Assembly (NCBI GenBank): GCA_024635625.1
Contig: JAGXIQ010000020.1
Span: 1 to 48,567, forward strand
Origin: Loktanella sp.
Lineage (GTDB): Bacteria; Pseudomonadota; Alphaproteobacteria; Rhodobacterales; Rhodobacteraceae
Direction of reading: 5' to 3'
Length of the DNA: 48,567 nucleotides
Part shown: positions 1 to 8,298 of the stretch, piece after piece
How the letters are laid out: each line of letters begins with the position of its first letter
Position numbering within the stretch: the first letter of the stretch is position 1
Notes under the pieces: model-generated
Told to the model about the DNA's origin: nothing
Database searches by the model: none
The model's input: only the letters and a program-made list of their open reading frames with translations
Program-made: the position numbers and the translations under genes

Positions 1-450
1 ATTTATGATAGTGCGTGCGCCGCCAGCATGCTCCACCGCTGGCGACATCGCCGCAACCCGCACGCGATGATCGGCTGCAATTTGAGGGGCCGCTTGCAAA
101 GCGATCAACGCGCCGGTGGAATAACCCACTAAAGCCACGTCCTTGCCGGTTAGCTGGTTCGCAAACGCGGCTACATCGCGTGCCGCCGTCGCGGGATCAA
201 GCCTATAGTCCACGGGCAAACCATCCAGCCCCGGATAGCGATAGAAAGCGCGGGCGTAGCCTGCATCCTCCCAGTTTCGCGAAGCTTCGAACACTTCGAT
301 CGACGACAGCGCACCAGGAATGAAGATCGCCACTTTATCGGCACGTGCCACCTGTGCGGCGTCATAGACCATAGGATCCTGCGCACCGGATGTCCGCAAC
401 AATGCTGGGCTGCAACCCGCACACAGTAGTAAAATGAAAAGCCAACGCAT
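1..450 (-). CDS. Alpha/beta-hydrolase-fold lipoprotein, partial (C-terminus beyond left edge)
   Basis: The minus-strand frame is open from an ATG at 450 to the window edge (150 codons). It begins with a hydrophobic segment ending in a lipobox (LCAGC, Cys13), so the product is probably an envelope lipoprotein. Residues 41-46 (AIFIPG) look like the first core strand and oxyanion region of an alpha/beta hydrolase. GYSTG (nucleophile Ser111) is a typical Gly-x-Ser-x-Gly elbow. The acid and His of the triad would lie outside the window. The substrate cannot be assigned; esterase or lipase is only a fold-level guess. The gene starts 65 bp after the GNAT gene on the same strand and may be its downstream operon partner. 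Confidence 0.72.
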   Translation of the reverse strand, partial: MRWLFILLLCAGCSPALLRTSGAQDPMVYDAAQVARADKVAIFIPGALSSIEVFEASRNWEDAGYARAFYRYPGLDGLPVDYRLDPATAARDVAAFANQLTGKDVALVGYSTGALIALQAAPQIAADHRVRVAAMSPAVEHAGGARTIIN

Positions 451-515
451 GGTTCCAGATTTCCTGAACGCCGACCGCCGTCAAGACCCGCTAACAGGCC
501 TAGGTGGCACTGCGC

Positions 516-1100
516 CTATCCGACGTCGGTGCGTCCGCGCCGGTCGCCGCGTAGATTAGCGTAAAGAACGTGATTCCGCCACCGTCCGTCGATCTGAAGA
601 TAGCTTTGGGCGACACCTTCGTATTTATAGCTGCAGTTTTCCAGCAATCGGCGCGATGGGTTGTTTTCCGGCAAACACCCCGCCTCTATCCTGCTCAAAT
701 CCAGCGTGGTGAAGGCATAATGCACCAACGCTTTGATCGCCTCTCGCATATAGCCTTGCCGCGCGAAGGGCTGCCCAATCCAATAGCCAGTCGTGCCCGC
801 TTGCGCGGGGCCGCGGCGAATATTGTCCAGCGTAATCGCACCAAGCAGCGCAGAGTCGTTGCGACGGATCAGAAACAACGGCACTGCGCTGCTCTGCTGA
901 ATGGATCGCTGTGACCAGTAGACACGGTTCGTAAAGGACTTACGGCTGAAGTGATCTGCAGCCCAAGTCGGCTCCCATGGTTGCAAAAACTCTTTGCTGT
1001 CTTGCCGCAGCGCGCACCACGCGCGGAAATCGGCATGAAGCGGCGGGCGCAGGATCAGGCGTTCGGTATCCAACCGCACCTTGCGCGCCCGTCCAAGCAT
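516..1100 (-). CDS. GNAT-family N-acetyltransferase, RimJ/RimL type
   Basis: This 194-residue protein has the RimJ/RimL layout. Near the N-terminus is the strand RLDTERLILRPP, followed by an acceptor-binding region. The acetyl-CoA pyrophosphate loop is in the segment GQPFARQGYMREA (around residue 130), and a late segment (NNPSRRLLENCSYKYEG) is typical of ribosomal-protein alanine acetyltransferases. It probably acetylates an N-terminal amine or a small amine; the real substrate is unknown. The ATG overlaps the stop of the upstream M16 peptidase by one base (TGATG), which indicates translational coupling within the thrC-M16-GNAT unit. Confidence 0.85.
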   Translation of the reverse strand: MLGRARKVRLDTERLILRPPLHADFRAWCALRQDSKEFLQPWEPTWAADHFSRKSFTNRVYWSQRSIQQSSAVPLFLIRRNDSALLGAITLDNIRRGPAQAGTTGYWIGQPFARQGYMREAIKALVHYAFTTLDLSRIEAGCLPENNPSRRLLENCSYKYEGVAQSYLQIDGRWRNHVLYANLRGDRRGRTDVG

Positions 1101-2362
1101 CAGGCGACCAGCCGCGCGCGCAGCGCCTCCAAAGAGGGGGTGGCATCAGCAGGACCGTAGAGTGTCAACGCGGCCCCGGCCTGTACTGTGCGGGTGGCAA
1201 AATCGCGCACGTCACCTGTGGTCACAGCATCAATGCTTTCCACCGTTTCAGCTACGGTGGGGATGCGGTCCCAGATCGCCAGTAAGCGGGCCAGACGTTC
1301 GGCACGGTTACTGGGACTCTCTAGCCCCATCAGCAATCCCGCCTTCATCTGGGCCCGGGCACGCGCGACCTCTGCAGCCGTCATGTCATCGGCAGCACGC
1401 TTCATTTCGTCCATGGTGACATTGGCCAATTCTTCAATCTCTTCTGCGCTGGTACCAGCATAGATCGTCGTCAGCCCGGTATCCTCGTAGGCGCCAGCCT
1501 GAGCGAAGATCGTATAGCAAAGGCCGCGCTTTTCGCGGATTTCCTGAAACAAACGAGACGACATTCCGCCGCCCAAGGCCGTCGCGTAAATCTGAGCAGT
1601 ATAGATCGCGGGGTCGCGGTAGTCGGGCCCCTCGAAAGCCAGCGCAAAATGCACCTGTTCCAACTTCTTGTTCTCGCGTCGCTCTCCGCCGACAAATTTG
1701 GCGGGGTGGATCAGACCATCGCGAGGGCGAGCAGGCAGATGACCGAAAAGCTTTTCCGCCTGAGCAACCAATGCGTCGTGATCCACTGCACCTGCAGCGG
1801 CAAGAATCATCTGGTTCGGGCCGTAATGCGTGCCAACAAAGCCGGTCAGATCGTCGCGGGTAAATTTCTCTACCCGCTCTTCGGGGCCAAGGATGGTACG
1901 ACCAATAGGCTGGTCAGGATAGGCGACCTCTTGCAGCCAGTCGAAAATAATGTCGTCCGGGGTATCAAGGGCCTGACCGATCTCTTGCAAGATCACGCCA
2001 CGCTCGACTTCGATCTCGCTGTCTTCAAACAATGGATTCAACAGAATATCACTGATGACGTCCAGCCCCAGCCCCACATCGGATTCCAGAACACGCGCAT
2101 AATAGGCCGTCGTCTCGCGGCTCGTGTAGGCATTGATATATCCGCCGACGTCCTCGATCGCTTCGGCAATCTGCAGCGACGTGCGGGATTCGGTCCCTTT
2201 GAATGCCATATGTTCCAGAAAGTGCGCGATGCCATTCTGGGCCTCGGTTTCATGGCGACCACCGGCATTTACCCAGATGCCAACAGAGGCGCTGGCCAGC
2301 CCCGGCATGTGTTCTGTGACGATGCGAAAGCCGTTGGACAGCGTATGGAGTTCAATGGTCAA
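1100..2362 (-). CDS. M16 family zinc metallopeptidase (processing peptidase beta-like)
   Basis: This 420-residue protein resembles insulinase-family peptidases related to the mitochondrial processing peptidase beta subunit. The inverted zinc motif HFLEH is at residues 47-51 (His47, Glu50, His51), with the acidic stretch EIEVERGVILQEI about 75 residues later supplying the expected third ligand. A second inactive M16 half fills the C-terminus. The start is TTG at 2362, chosen because the family-like N-terminus (IELHTLSNG) begins immediately after it. The codon overlaps the thrC stop as TTGA (4 nt), so translation is probably coupled to thrC. The natural substrate is unknown. Confidence 0.9.
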   Translation of the reverse strand: MTIELHTLSNGFRIVTEHMPGLASASVGIWVNAGGRHETEAQNGIAHFLEHMAFKGTESRTSLQIAEAIEDVGGYINAYTSRETTAYYARVLESDVGLGLDVISDILLNPLFEDSEIEVERGVILQEIGQALDTPDDIIFDWLQEVAYPDQPIGRTILGPEERVEKFTRDDLTGFVGTHYGPNQMILAAAGAVDHDALVAQAEKLFGHLPARPRDGLIHPAKFVGGERRENKKLEQVHFALAFEGPDYRDPAIYTAQIYATALGGGMSSRLFQEIREKRGLCYTIFAQAGAYEDTGLTTIYAGTSAEEIEELANVTMDEMKRAADDMTAAEVARARAQMKAGLLMGLESPSNRAERLARLLAIWDRIPTVAETVESIDAVTTGDVRDFATRTVQAGAALTLYGPADATPSLEALRARLVA

Positions 2363-3744
2363 GACGTGATCCGGTCCCTGATGATGTTCTGGATGGCGGC
2401 GAGGTCATGGGCGCTGCGCGTGATCCGTTCCGGTCGGTCATACAGGTCGGCCATACGGGGGGGCAAGGGGGGGTGGATGCCGGTCGCCCGCTCTACCGCT
2501 GCTGGAAACTTTGCCGGGTGCGCGGTCGCAAGGGTGACCATGGGCGTGGGACCTTGATGTTGTTCCCCAACAAAGGCCCCCACGGCGGTATGGGGGCACA
2601 GCAACTCACCGTGTTCAGCCAAATAGCGTGTGATCGCATCAGAGGTCTCTTGTTCCGACACACGGCCAGAGGCGTAAGTCTCGCGCAGCGAGTCGATGGC
2701 ACCTTGGCTGATGGTAAATCCGCCTTGTTTTAGATCGTCCATCTGACCTGCCACTGCAGCGCCATCTTGCCCATAAGCATAGAACAGCGCGCGTTCAAAA
2801 TTTGAAGAGATTTGGATATCCATCGAGGGGCTGATCGTCGGCGTGACGCTGTCCTTGGTATAAGCCCCGGTTTCCAGCGTCCTGTGTAGAATGTCGTTAG
2901 AGTTCGTCGCGACGATCAGTTGATCTATCGGTAGGCCCATCTGCTTTGCGATGTAGCCGGCGAAAATATCGCCAAAATTGCCCGTAGGCACCGTAAAGCT
3001 GACGGTACGATGCGGTGCGCCTAACGACACCGCAGAGGTGAAGTAATAAACAACCTGCGCCAGCACACGACCCCAGTTGATGGAGTTGACACCTGCTAGT
3101 CGCACGTCTTCGCGGAACTGAAAGTCGTTGAACATATCTTTGACCAACGCCTGACACCCGTCAAAATCGCCGTCCACTGCGATCGCATGGACATTAGATT
3201 CGGTAGGGGTCGTCATCTGGCGACGCTGCACCTCGCTGACGCGCCCATGAGGATATAGAATAAAGACATCGACCGCTTCCAAGCCCCGGAAGGCCTCTAT
3301 TGCGGCGGAACCGGTATCGCCAGAGGTGGCACCAACGATCGTAACCCGATTGCCAGAACGTCCAAGTGCTACCTGAAACATTTGGCCAATCAACTGCATG
3401 GCGAAGTCCTTGAAGGCCAGCGTTGGCCCGTGGAACAATTCCAGCAGAAAGTGGTTCGGGGCAAGCTGAACCAAGGGCGCGCGGGCGGCATGGCCAAAAC
3501 CCGCATAAGCCTTTGCAATCAGATCGCGAAATTCCGTGTCGGTGAACGTGTCGCCAATGAACGGGCGCATCACGGTATAGGCTACATCTTCGTAGGACTG
3601 CCCTGCCATTGCCGCGATCTGTTCGCGATCCAGCGTTGGGATCGTTTCAGGAACATATAGGCCACCATCGCGGGCCAGCCCTGTCAGCATCGTGTCTTCG
3701 AACGACAGGACCGGGGCCTGCCCACGAGTGGAAATATAGCGCAT
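2359..3744 (-). CDS. thrC: Threonine synthase
   Basis: ThrC is a PLP enzyme that converts O-phosphohomoserine to threonine, the last step of threonine biosynthesis in the cytosol. The 461-residue length fits the longer alphaproteobacterial and fungal-like class (E. coli has about 428). The N-terminus has STRGQAPVLSFEDTMLTGLA and DGGLYVPE, both typical. The PLP Schiff-base lysine is Lys112 in LAFKDFAMQ, and GATSGDTGSAA forms the phosphate-binding loop. The ATG lies one base after the SURF1 stop codon, and the 3' end overlaps the M16 gene. This thrC-M16-GNAT order next to cytochrome oxidase genes is common in Rhodobacteraceae. Confidence 0.97.
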   Translation of the reverse strand: MRYISTRGQAPVLSFEDTMLTGLARDGGLYVPETIPTLDREQIAAMAGQSYEDVAYTVMRPFIGDTFTDTEFRDLIAKAYAGFGHAARAPLVQLAPNHFLLELFHGPTLAFKDFAMQLIGQMFQVALGRSGNRVTIVGATSGDTGSAAIEAFRGLEAVDVFILYPHGRVSEVQRRQMTTPTESNVHAIAVDGDFDGCQALVKDMFNDFQFREDVRLAGVNSINWGRVLAQVVYYFTSAVSLGAPHRTVSFTVPTGNFGDIFAGYIAKQMGLPIDQLIVATNSNDILHRTLETGAYTKDSVTPTISPSMDIQISSNFERALFYAYGQDGAAVAGQMDDLKQGGFTISQGAIDSLRETYASGRVSEQETSDAITRYLAEHGELLCPHTAVGAFVGEQHQGPTPMVTLATAHPAKFPAAVERATGIHPPLPPRMADLYDRPERITRSAHDLAAIQNIIRDRITS

Positions 3745-3745
3745 G

Positions 3746-4420
3746 TCAGGCGTCCTTTGGTCGGGTTGTGCGGTAGATCAAGAGGCCGGTCATCAAGGCC
3801 CAGAAAATGGCCAGCATGAACCATGTGATGGCGTAGCCGAGGTGGTCATTCGGGATACCTTGAATGCCCACGGGCATCGGCACAGTGGGACTGCCGGGCG
3901 CGATATCACGGGCTACAAGCAACAGCGGCTGCGTGTCCAAGGCTATGGCCATGGCCGGCAAATCGCGGGCGAACCAAATACCAGATGGATCAGGATCTGG
4001 CGTCCAATTATCCGTTTCATCGGGCCACAAAAGGTTGCCCGTCAAGGTGATCTCGCCAGTGGGAAGAACAGCGCTTCGATTATCAAGCGACAAAAAACCG
4101 AGGTCAATTAAGATGTCGCGCCCGTTGTCGGTGCGAAAGGCGGTGATTGTCCGATAGCCCGCGCCGTTTTCGGCGGTGCTGACAAGGACCGAAATCGGCG
4201 TACCTGTAATTTGGCCGCGTGCGGTCACAGGCAAGTATTCGTCGGCGACTGGGTCGGGATCGTCAGGCAGTGCCACAGGTACCGCCGTAATGGTTGCGGT
4301 GATCTGATCAAGGATGCCCGTCTTCCATTGCAAGCGCTGGACTTGCCAAGCACCAAGAGCGACCAAGACGGCACAGCCGACTACGCCCATCAAAAGTGGA
4401 AAGAAAATTTTGCGCAACAT
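3746..4420 (-). CDS. SURF1-family cytochrome oxidase biogenesis protein
   Basis: The 224-residue protein has the SURF1 topology: one transmembrane helix near the N-terminus (about residues 8-25), a periplasmic domain, and a second helix near the C-terminus (about 195-215, after HLGYAITWF). The motif GAWQVQRLQWK just after the first helix is characteristic of SURF1/Shy1. Family members help insert heme a into subunit I of aa3 oxidase at the cytoplasmic membrane. The location next to ctaE supports this. A terminator lies between ctaE and this gene, so it may be transcribed by read-through or from a promoter in the roughly 85-bp gap. thrC follows after one base. Confidence 0.92.
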   Translation of the reverse strand: MLRKIFFPLLMGVVGCAVLVALGAWQVQRLQWKTGILDQITATITAVPVALPDDPDPVADEYLPVTARGQITGTPISVLVSTAENGAGYRTITAFRTDNGRDILIDLGFLSLDNRSAVLPTGEITLTGNLLWPDETDNWTPDPDPSGIWFARDLPAMAIALDTQPLLLVARDIAPGSPTVPMPVGIQGIPNDHLGYAITWFMLAIFWALMTGLLIYRTTRPKDA

Positions 4421-4506
4421 CGCGAACGGCCCTTCACGTCAGACCCGGTTGCCTTAGCGCGTTTGGCCCGGCGGGTGAAGGTGGGACTTTGCCCCACACA
4501 GAAACG

Positions 4507-4530
4507 AAAAAGGCGGCCCGGAGGCCGCCT
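4507..4530 (-). terminator. Rho-independent terminator after ctaE
   Basis: A perfect 8-bp GC-rich stem (AGGCGGCC at 4511-4518 pairing with GGCCGCCT at 4523-4530, loop CGGA) is followed on the minus strand by a T tract (plus-strand A run 4507-4511). It sits 26 bp past the ctaE stop codon and upstream of SURF1, so it marks the end of the main oxidase operon. Confidence 0.8.
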
Positions 4531-4555
4531 TGGATCGAAAGTGCTATGGCACTGT

Positions 4556-5356
4556 TCAACCACCCCAAACGTAGATCGATGCAAAGAGGAAAAGCCAAAC
4601 AACGTCAACGAAGTGCCAGTACCATGCCGCTGCTTCAAACCCGACGTGCTTTTCGGGGGTAAAGTGACCGGCATAGACCCGGCCCAAGCAGACCAGCAGG
4701 AAGATCGTACCGATAATCACGTGGAAGCCGTGGAAGCCCGTCGCCATGAAGAAGTTCGCGCCATAGATATTACCCGCAAGGCCGAAGGCTGCATGGGAAT
4801 ATTCATACACCTGAAACACGGTGAACAAAGCGCCAAGGGCAACGGCCAGAATAAGGCCCCACTTCATGTCCTGACGATTGTTTTCGTGTACCAGAGCATG
4901 GTGAGCCCAAGTTGCGGCAGCACCGGAACAAAGCAGGATCAGCGTGTTGATCAGCGGTAAGTGCCATGGATCGAACGTCTCAATCCCTACAGGCGGCCAG
5001 ACGCCATCGACAGACGGACTGTTGGGGCCCATCGGGTACATGGCGTGCTTGAAGAACGACCAGAACCATGCGGCAAAGAACATGACTTCGGACATAATAA
5101 ACATGATGAAACCATAGCGCAGACCGATCCGCACAACGGGAGTGTGATCGCCGACCTGGCTTTCGGTTACAACTTCTGACCACCACGCAAACATGACGTA
5201 AAGCACCAGTGCAAGACCGACGAGGAACGCCCAAGGCCCGTGACCGTGCATCCACAGGACGCCGCCGAACAGCATGATGAACGCACCCAAAGATCCGGCA
5301 AAAGGCCAGATCGACGGCGCGAGGATGTGGAAGTCGTGGTTCTTTTCGTGGGCCAT
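4556..5356 (-). CDS. ctaE: Cytochrome c oxidase subunit III
   Basis: The 266-residue protein is a seven-helix integral membrane protein of the heme-copper oxidase subunit III family. Hallmarks are the opening [15 protein letters not shown], the segment [20 protein letters not shown] in helix 3, and the C-terminal [19 protein letters not shown]. Subunit III stabilises the aa3-type oxidase and protects it from turnover-linked inactivation. It lies downstream of ctaC, ctaB and ctaG in the same orientation and ends just before a hairpin terminator. The start is the ATG at 5356, with [10 protein letters not shown] matching the family N-terminus. Confidence 0.97.
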   Translation of the reverse strand: MAHEKNHDFHILAPSIWPFAGSLGAFIMLFGGVLWMHGHGPWAFLVGLALVLYVMFAWWSEVVTESQVGDHTPVVRIGLRYGFIMFIMSEVMFFAAWFWSFFKHAMYPMGPNSPSVDGVWPPVGIETFDPWHLPLINTLILLCSGAAATWAHHALVHENNRQDMKWGLILAVALGALFTVFQVYEYSHAAFGLAGNIYGANFFMATGFHGFHVIIGTIFLLVCLGRVYAGHFTPEKHVGFEAAAWYWHFVDVVWLFLFASIYVWGG

Positions 5357-5387
5357 GTATCGTTTTCCCTAGCGCTGATCGCGGTCG

Positions 5388-5999
5388 TTAGTTGGTGTCT
5401 ATGGCGGTGCTGGGCGCGGTTGTCAAAAGATTCGCGTCCATTGCGGCCTGCTCGGTTTCTTCGGGTGGGTCGATTTCGTAGAACGTATATCCCAGCGTGA
5501 TCGTATGCACGTATTTTGCGTCACGGTCATTTACGATAGCCGGGTCGACATAAAAGCTGACCGGCATCTGGACAGTCTCACCCGGCTGCAATGTCTGCTC
5601 AGTAAAACAGAAACATTCAATCTTGTCGAAAAATCCGCCCGCCTCGTATGGTGTAACATTATAGGCAGCCTGCCCGGATACGACGCGATCGGTTGGGTTG
5701 TGTGCCTCGTAGAACGCAAGCCCGGTTTCGCCAATCCGTAGCGTCATTTCACGCTGCACCGGCTTGAAAGTCCATGGCATGTCACGGTCGATAGAGGCAT
5801 CAAAACGGACTTTGATCGTCTGATCGAGGATTGTGTCGGACCCGGCTTCGGCGACATTGGTATAGCCGGAAAAACCCGTAACGCGGCAGAACCACGAATA
5901 GAACGGAACCGATGCAAAGGCGAGGCCGACCATCACAACCACGACGGAGACGGTTTGCGCCAGTGTTCGGTTTGCACCTTTTAAGCGAGGGAAAAGCAT
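5388..5999 (-). CDS. ctaG: Cytochrome c oxidase assembly protein CtaG/Cox11
   Basis: This 203-residue copper chaperone delivers Cu to the CuB site of subunit I. It has one N-terminal transmembrane helix (about residues 16-33) and a periplasmic immunoglobulin-like domain. The copper-binding CFCF motif is at residues 129-132, and a further conserved Cys38 follows the helix (FCRVTG). The sequence around CFCF (KIECFCFTEQTL) is diagnostic of Cox11. The ATG overlaps the stop of the preceding small ORF by one base (TAATG), consistent with coupling inside the ctaB-orf-ctaG-ctaE operon. Confidence 0.96.
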   Translation of the reverse strand: MLFPRLKGANRTLAQTVSVVVVMVGLAFASVPFYSWFCRVTGFSGYTNVAEAGSDTILDQTIKVRFDASIDRDMPWTFKPVQREMTLRIGETGLAFYEAHNPTDRVVSGQAAYNVTPYEAGGFFDKIECFCFTEQTLQPGETVQMPVSFYVDPAIVNDRDAKYVHTITLGYTFYEIDPPEETEQAAMDANLLTTAPSTAIDTN

Positions 6000-6226
6000 T
6001 AGTTGGAAACCTCCGGTGTTGGGGCGGGTGTCTCCATGTTTTCGGGCAGGATCTGCGGACGCACAACGTGGTCAAATGTCTCAAAGCTGCGAAGGTCGCC
6101 CAGCTGTAGGACCTTCACGACAGTCAAGCCAAAAACAAGACCAATGAACGCCAGCAATAGCAGTCCGACGCCCATGTTGCGGCCGCGCCGACGCGTGTGG
6201 ATTTCATGTTCGACTTGGATCGCCAT
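5999..6226 (-). CDS. Small single-pass membrane protein of the cytochrome oxidase operon
   Basis: This 75-residue protein has a basic N-terminal segment (HTRRRGRN), one hydrophobic helix (about residues 18-38) and a short acidic/proline-rich tail, predicted periplasmic. It occupies the slot between ctaB and ctaG where Rhodobacteraceae and Paracoccus often carry a small CoxF-like ORF of uncertain function. It overlaps both neighbours by one base (TAATG at each end), so it is translated with the oxidase assembly genes. A role in aa3 oxidase assembly is inferred from position alone. Confidence 0.8.
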   Translation of the reverse strand: MAIQVEHEIHTRRRGRNMGVGLLLLAFIGLVFGLTVVKVLQLGDLRSFETFDHVVRPQILPENMETPAPTPEVSN

Positions 6227-7170
6227 TACAGGCCTCCGATCTGGGTGGCGCGCAGGGCGGCCTCGATCAAGAGGGCGCCAAAATGCGCGAAAAGGTAGTA
6301 AAGCGATACTTTAAAGGTTTTGATCTCGACCTTGTATTTATCAGCCTCGGCCTGTGCTTCGTCCCGGCGCCAGATGTCGTAACAGCCTTTCAGGAACCAA
6401 GCGTTAAAAATAACTGCGACCGCCAGATAGATCGGCCCGCCGATAGAGGTGAACCCTAGCCCAAGTGCGACTGCAACCAGCGGTACGCAATATGCCAGCA
6501 CATGATTGCGGGTGACGCGGCGCCCATGAGTTTCGGTCAACATCGGGACGCCAGCGTCGCCGTAGTCAGTTTTCACGAATAGTGCCAAAGCCCAGAAGTG
6601 CGGCGGCGTCCACATGAAGATCAGCATAAACATCAGCACTGATTCGACGCTAACGCCCCCTGTCGCCACCGCCCAGCCGATCATTGGTGGAAAGGCGCCT
6701 GCAGCGCCACCAATCACAATATTCTGCGGCGTCGCTCGTTTCAGCCACATCGAATAGACGACAGCGTAGAAAAAGATGGTGAAAGCTAACAATGCCGTCG
6801 CGACCCAGTTCGTCGCTAGTCCTAACAGAACGACTGAAAAGCCGGACAGCGTCAGCCCAAGTCCCAACGCCTCGCCTAGTTGCACACGACCATCGGGGAT
6901 AGGGCGTTTGACTGTGCGACGCATGCGGGCATCGATATCGGCGTCCCACCACATATTCAGCGCACCAGATGCCCCGGCCCCAACTGCGACACACAAGATC
7001 GCAACAAAACCGATAAAGGGATGCACCGGCACCGGCGCCACCAACAGTCCGACGAGGGCCGTGAAAACGACCAACGACATCACGCGGGGTTTCAATAGGG
7101 CGAAATAGTCACCCATCTGCGATTCATACGCGGTTTCTGGCGTTGTCTCGTGCAGGCTCATGTCGGACAT
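6226..7170 (-). CDS. ctaB: Protoheme IX farnesyltransferase (heme O synthase)
   Basis: CtaB is a polytopic UbiA-family prenyltransferase that farnesylates heme b to heme O, needed for aa3 oxidase. The first Asp-rich motif is NMWWDADID (Asn72, Asp76, Asp80 from the chosen start), followed by RRTVKRPIPDGRV. The second conserved loop contains TDYGDAGVPMLTETHG. The frame is open upstream to a GTG at 7206. The ATG at 7170 is preferred because GAAGG lies 8 nt before it, while the GTG has no clear ribosome-binding site. The product is 314 aa from 7170 or 326 aa from 7206. It lies downstream of ctaC and overlaps the next small ORF. Confidence 0.93.
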   Translation of the reverse strand: MSDMSLHETTPETAYESQMGDYFALLKPRVMSLVVFTALVGLLVAPVPVHPFIGFVAILCVAVGAGASGALNMWWDADIDARMRRTVKRPIPDGRVQLGEALGLGLTLSGFSVVLLGLATNWVATALLAFTIFFYAVVYSMWLKRATPQNIVIGGAAGAFPPMIGWAVATGGVSVESVLMFMLIFMWTPPHFWALALFVKTDYGDAGVPMLTETHGRRVTRNHVLAYCVPLVAVALGLGFTSIGGPIYLAVAVIFNAWFLKGCYDIWRRDEAQAEADKYKVEIKTFKVSLYYLFAHFGALLIEAALRATQIGGL

Positions 7171-7260
7171 GGATCGCGCCTTCGGCAGCTCGGATGGGGT
7201 GGTCACGACCCAGCTGTTGCCAGATCGGACCCGTTGTCATTAGGAACGAGGTCGCAACGA

Positions 7261-8091
7261 TTATACGCCGTTCTGCGCCTGTGCCTCGATCAACCATGCG
7301 TCATAGACCTCTTGGCTGACGACCTTGACCGTGATCGGCATAAAGGCATGGTCCTTGCCGCAAAGCTCGGAACACTGACCAAAGTACACACCTTCTTTGT
7401 CAGCATTGAACCAAAGCTGCGCAAGACGACCAGGAACGGCGTCCTGCTTTACGCCAAACGCTGGAACGGTCCAAGAGTGGATGACGTCGGCACCAGTCAA
7501 TTGCATCACGACAGTCTTGCCGACCGGGATGATAACAGCCTGATCGGTCGCCAACTTGTACAAATCGTCTGTGTAACCATAGTCGGCCAGCTCTTCAGGG
7601 GCTAGCATGAAGCTTTCGAAGGCAACACCTTCGTCAACGTACTCATAGCCCCAATACCACTGGTAGCCTGTCACCTTGATGGTGATGTCACCCTCTGGAA
7701 TTTCTTGCTGATTGAACAAAACGGGCAAAGAGAATGCGCCGATGAAAACCAGAATGATGATTGGAACCACCGTCCAAGCAATCTCTAGCGGACTGTTATG
7801 CGTAAAGCCTGCAGGCTTGGGATTGGACTTGTGATTGAACTTTATGAAGACCCAAATCATCAGGCCCGTCACGAACAACACGATTGCTGTGATAATGACT
7901 AGCAGCATGCCGTCCAGCCAATGCACGTCGCGCGCGATGCTTGTGGCAGCTTCCTGAAAGCCGATACCGTTCGGATGCGGTGCGCCGATGATTGGCAGTT
8001 CCACGTTCACGTCTTGGGCACGGGCCGTGGCACCGGCAAGAATCAGACCCATCGTGGCCCAGGCGGTCTTGGCGAAATTGCTCACTCGCAT
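7261..8091 (-). CDS. ctaC: Cytochrome c oxidase subunit II
   Basis: The 276-residue precursor has a signal sequence (cleavage likely after TARA, about residue 25), two transmembrane helices and a periplasmic cupredoxin domain. All CuA ligands are visible: His205, Cys240, Glu242, Cys244, His248 and Met251 (CSELCGKDHAFM). TGYQWYWGYEY is the conserved aromatic electron-entry region. The ATG at 8091 is chosen over longer starts because AAGGGAAAG lies just upstream and a signal peptide follows directly; extension to 8334 would run into tldD. Subunit I (ctaD) is not in the window. The 207-bp gap to the divergent tldD should hold promoters for both genes, but no convincing boxes were seen. Confidence 0.97.
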   Translation of the reverse strand: MRVSNFAKTAWATMGLILAGATARAQDVNVELPIIGAPHPNGIGFQEAATSIARDVHWLDGMLLVIITAIVLFVTGLMIWVFIKFNHKSNPKPAGFTHNSPLEIAWTVVPIIILVFIGAFSLPVLFNQQEIPEGDITIKVTGYQWYWGYEYVDEGVAFESFMLAPEELADYGYTDDLYKLATDQAVIIPVGKTVVMQLTGADVIHSWTVPAFGVKQDAVPGRLAQLWFNADKEGVYFGQCSELCGKDHAFMPITVKVVSQEVYDAWLIEAQAQNGV

Positions 8092-8298
8092 GTCTTTCCC
8101 TTTTGATCTCGCGCGGGTCTTTCCCCTGCGGCGTGATGATTGCGCACCCCCCGCTGGCGAGGCGGCCGGCACGGAATTCCGTTGTAACCTTCGCTGCGTG
8201 TCCCATATCCTGAAGGACAACTCAAGAACCACGATTGCGGCAAAGAGACGCTTTGGCACGATCACTGTGGTTAACATGCCTCGATCAAGGATGCTTTC

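Noticed and set aside
1649-2557. 302-codon plus-strand open frame opposite the M16 peptidase and the thrC end
   Set aside because: It is antisense to well-conserved enzymes, spans a gene boundary, and its product has no recognisable motif.
4211-4960. 249-codon plus-strand open frame opposite SURF1 and ctaE
   Set aside because: It is antisense to two conserved genes and crosses a terminator hairpin.
8092-8298. Sigma-54-like TTGGCACG sequence in the ctaC-tldD gap
   Set aside because: The second half (CTGT instead of TTGC) does not match, so it is not a credible RpoN site.
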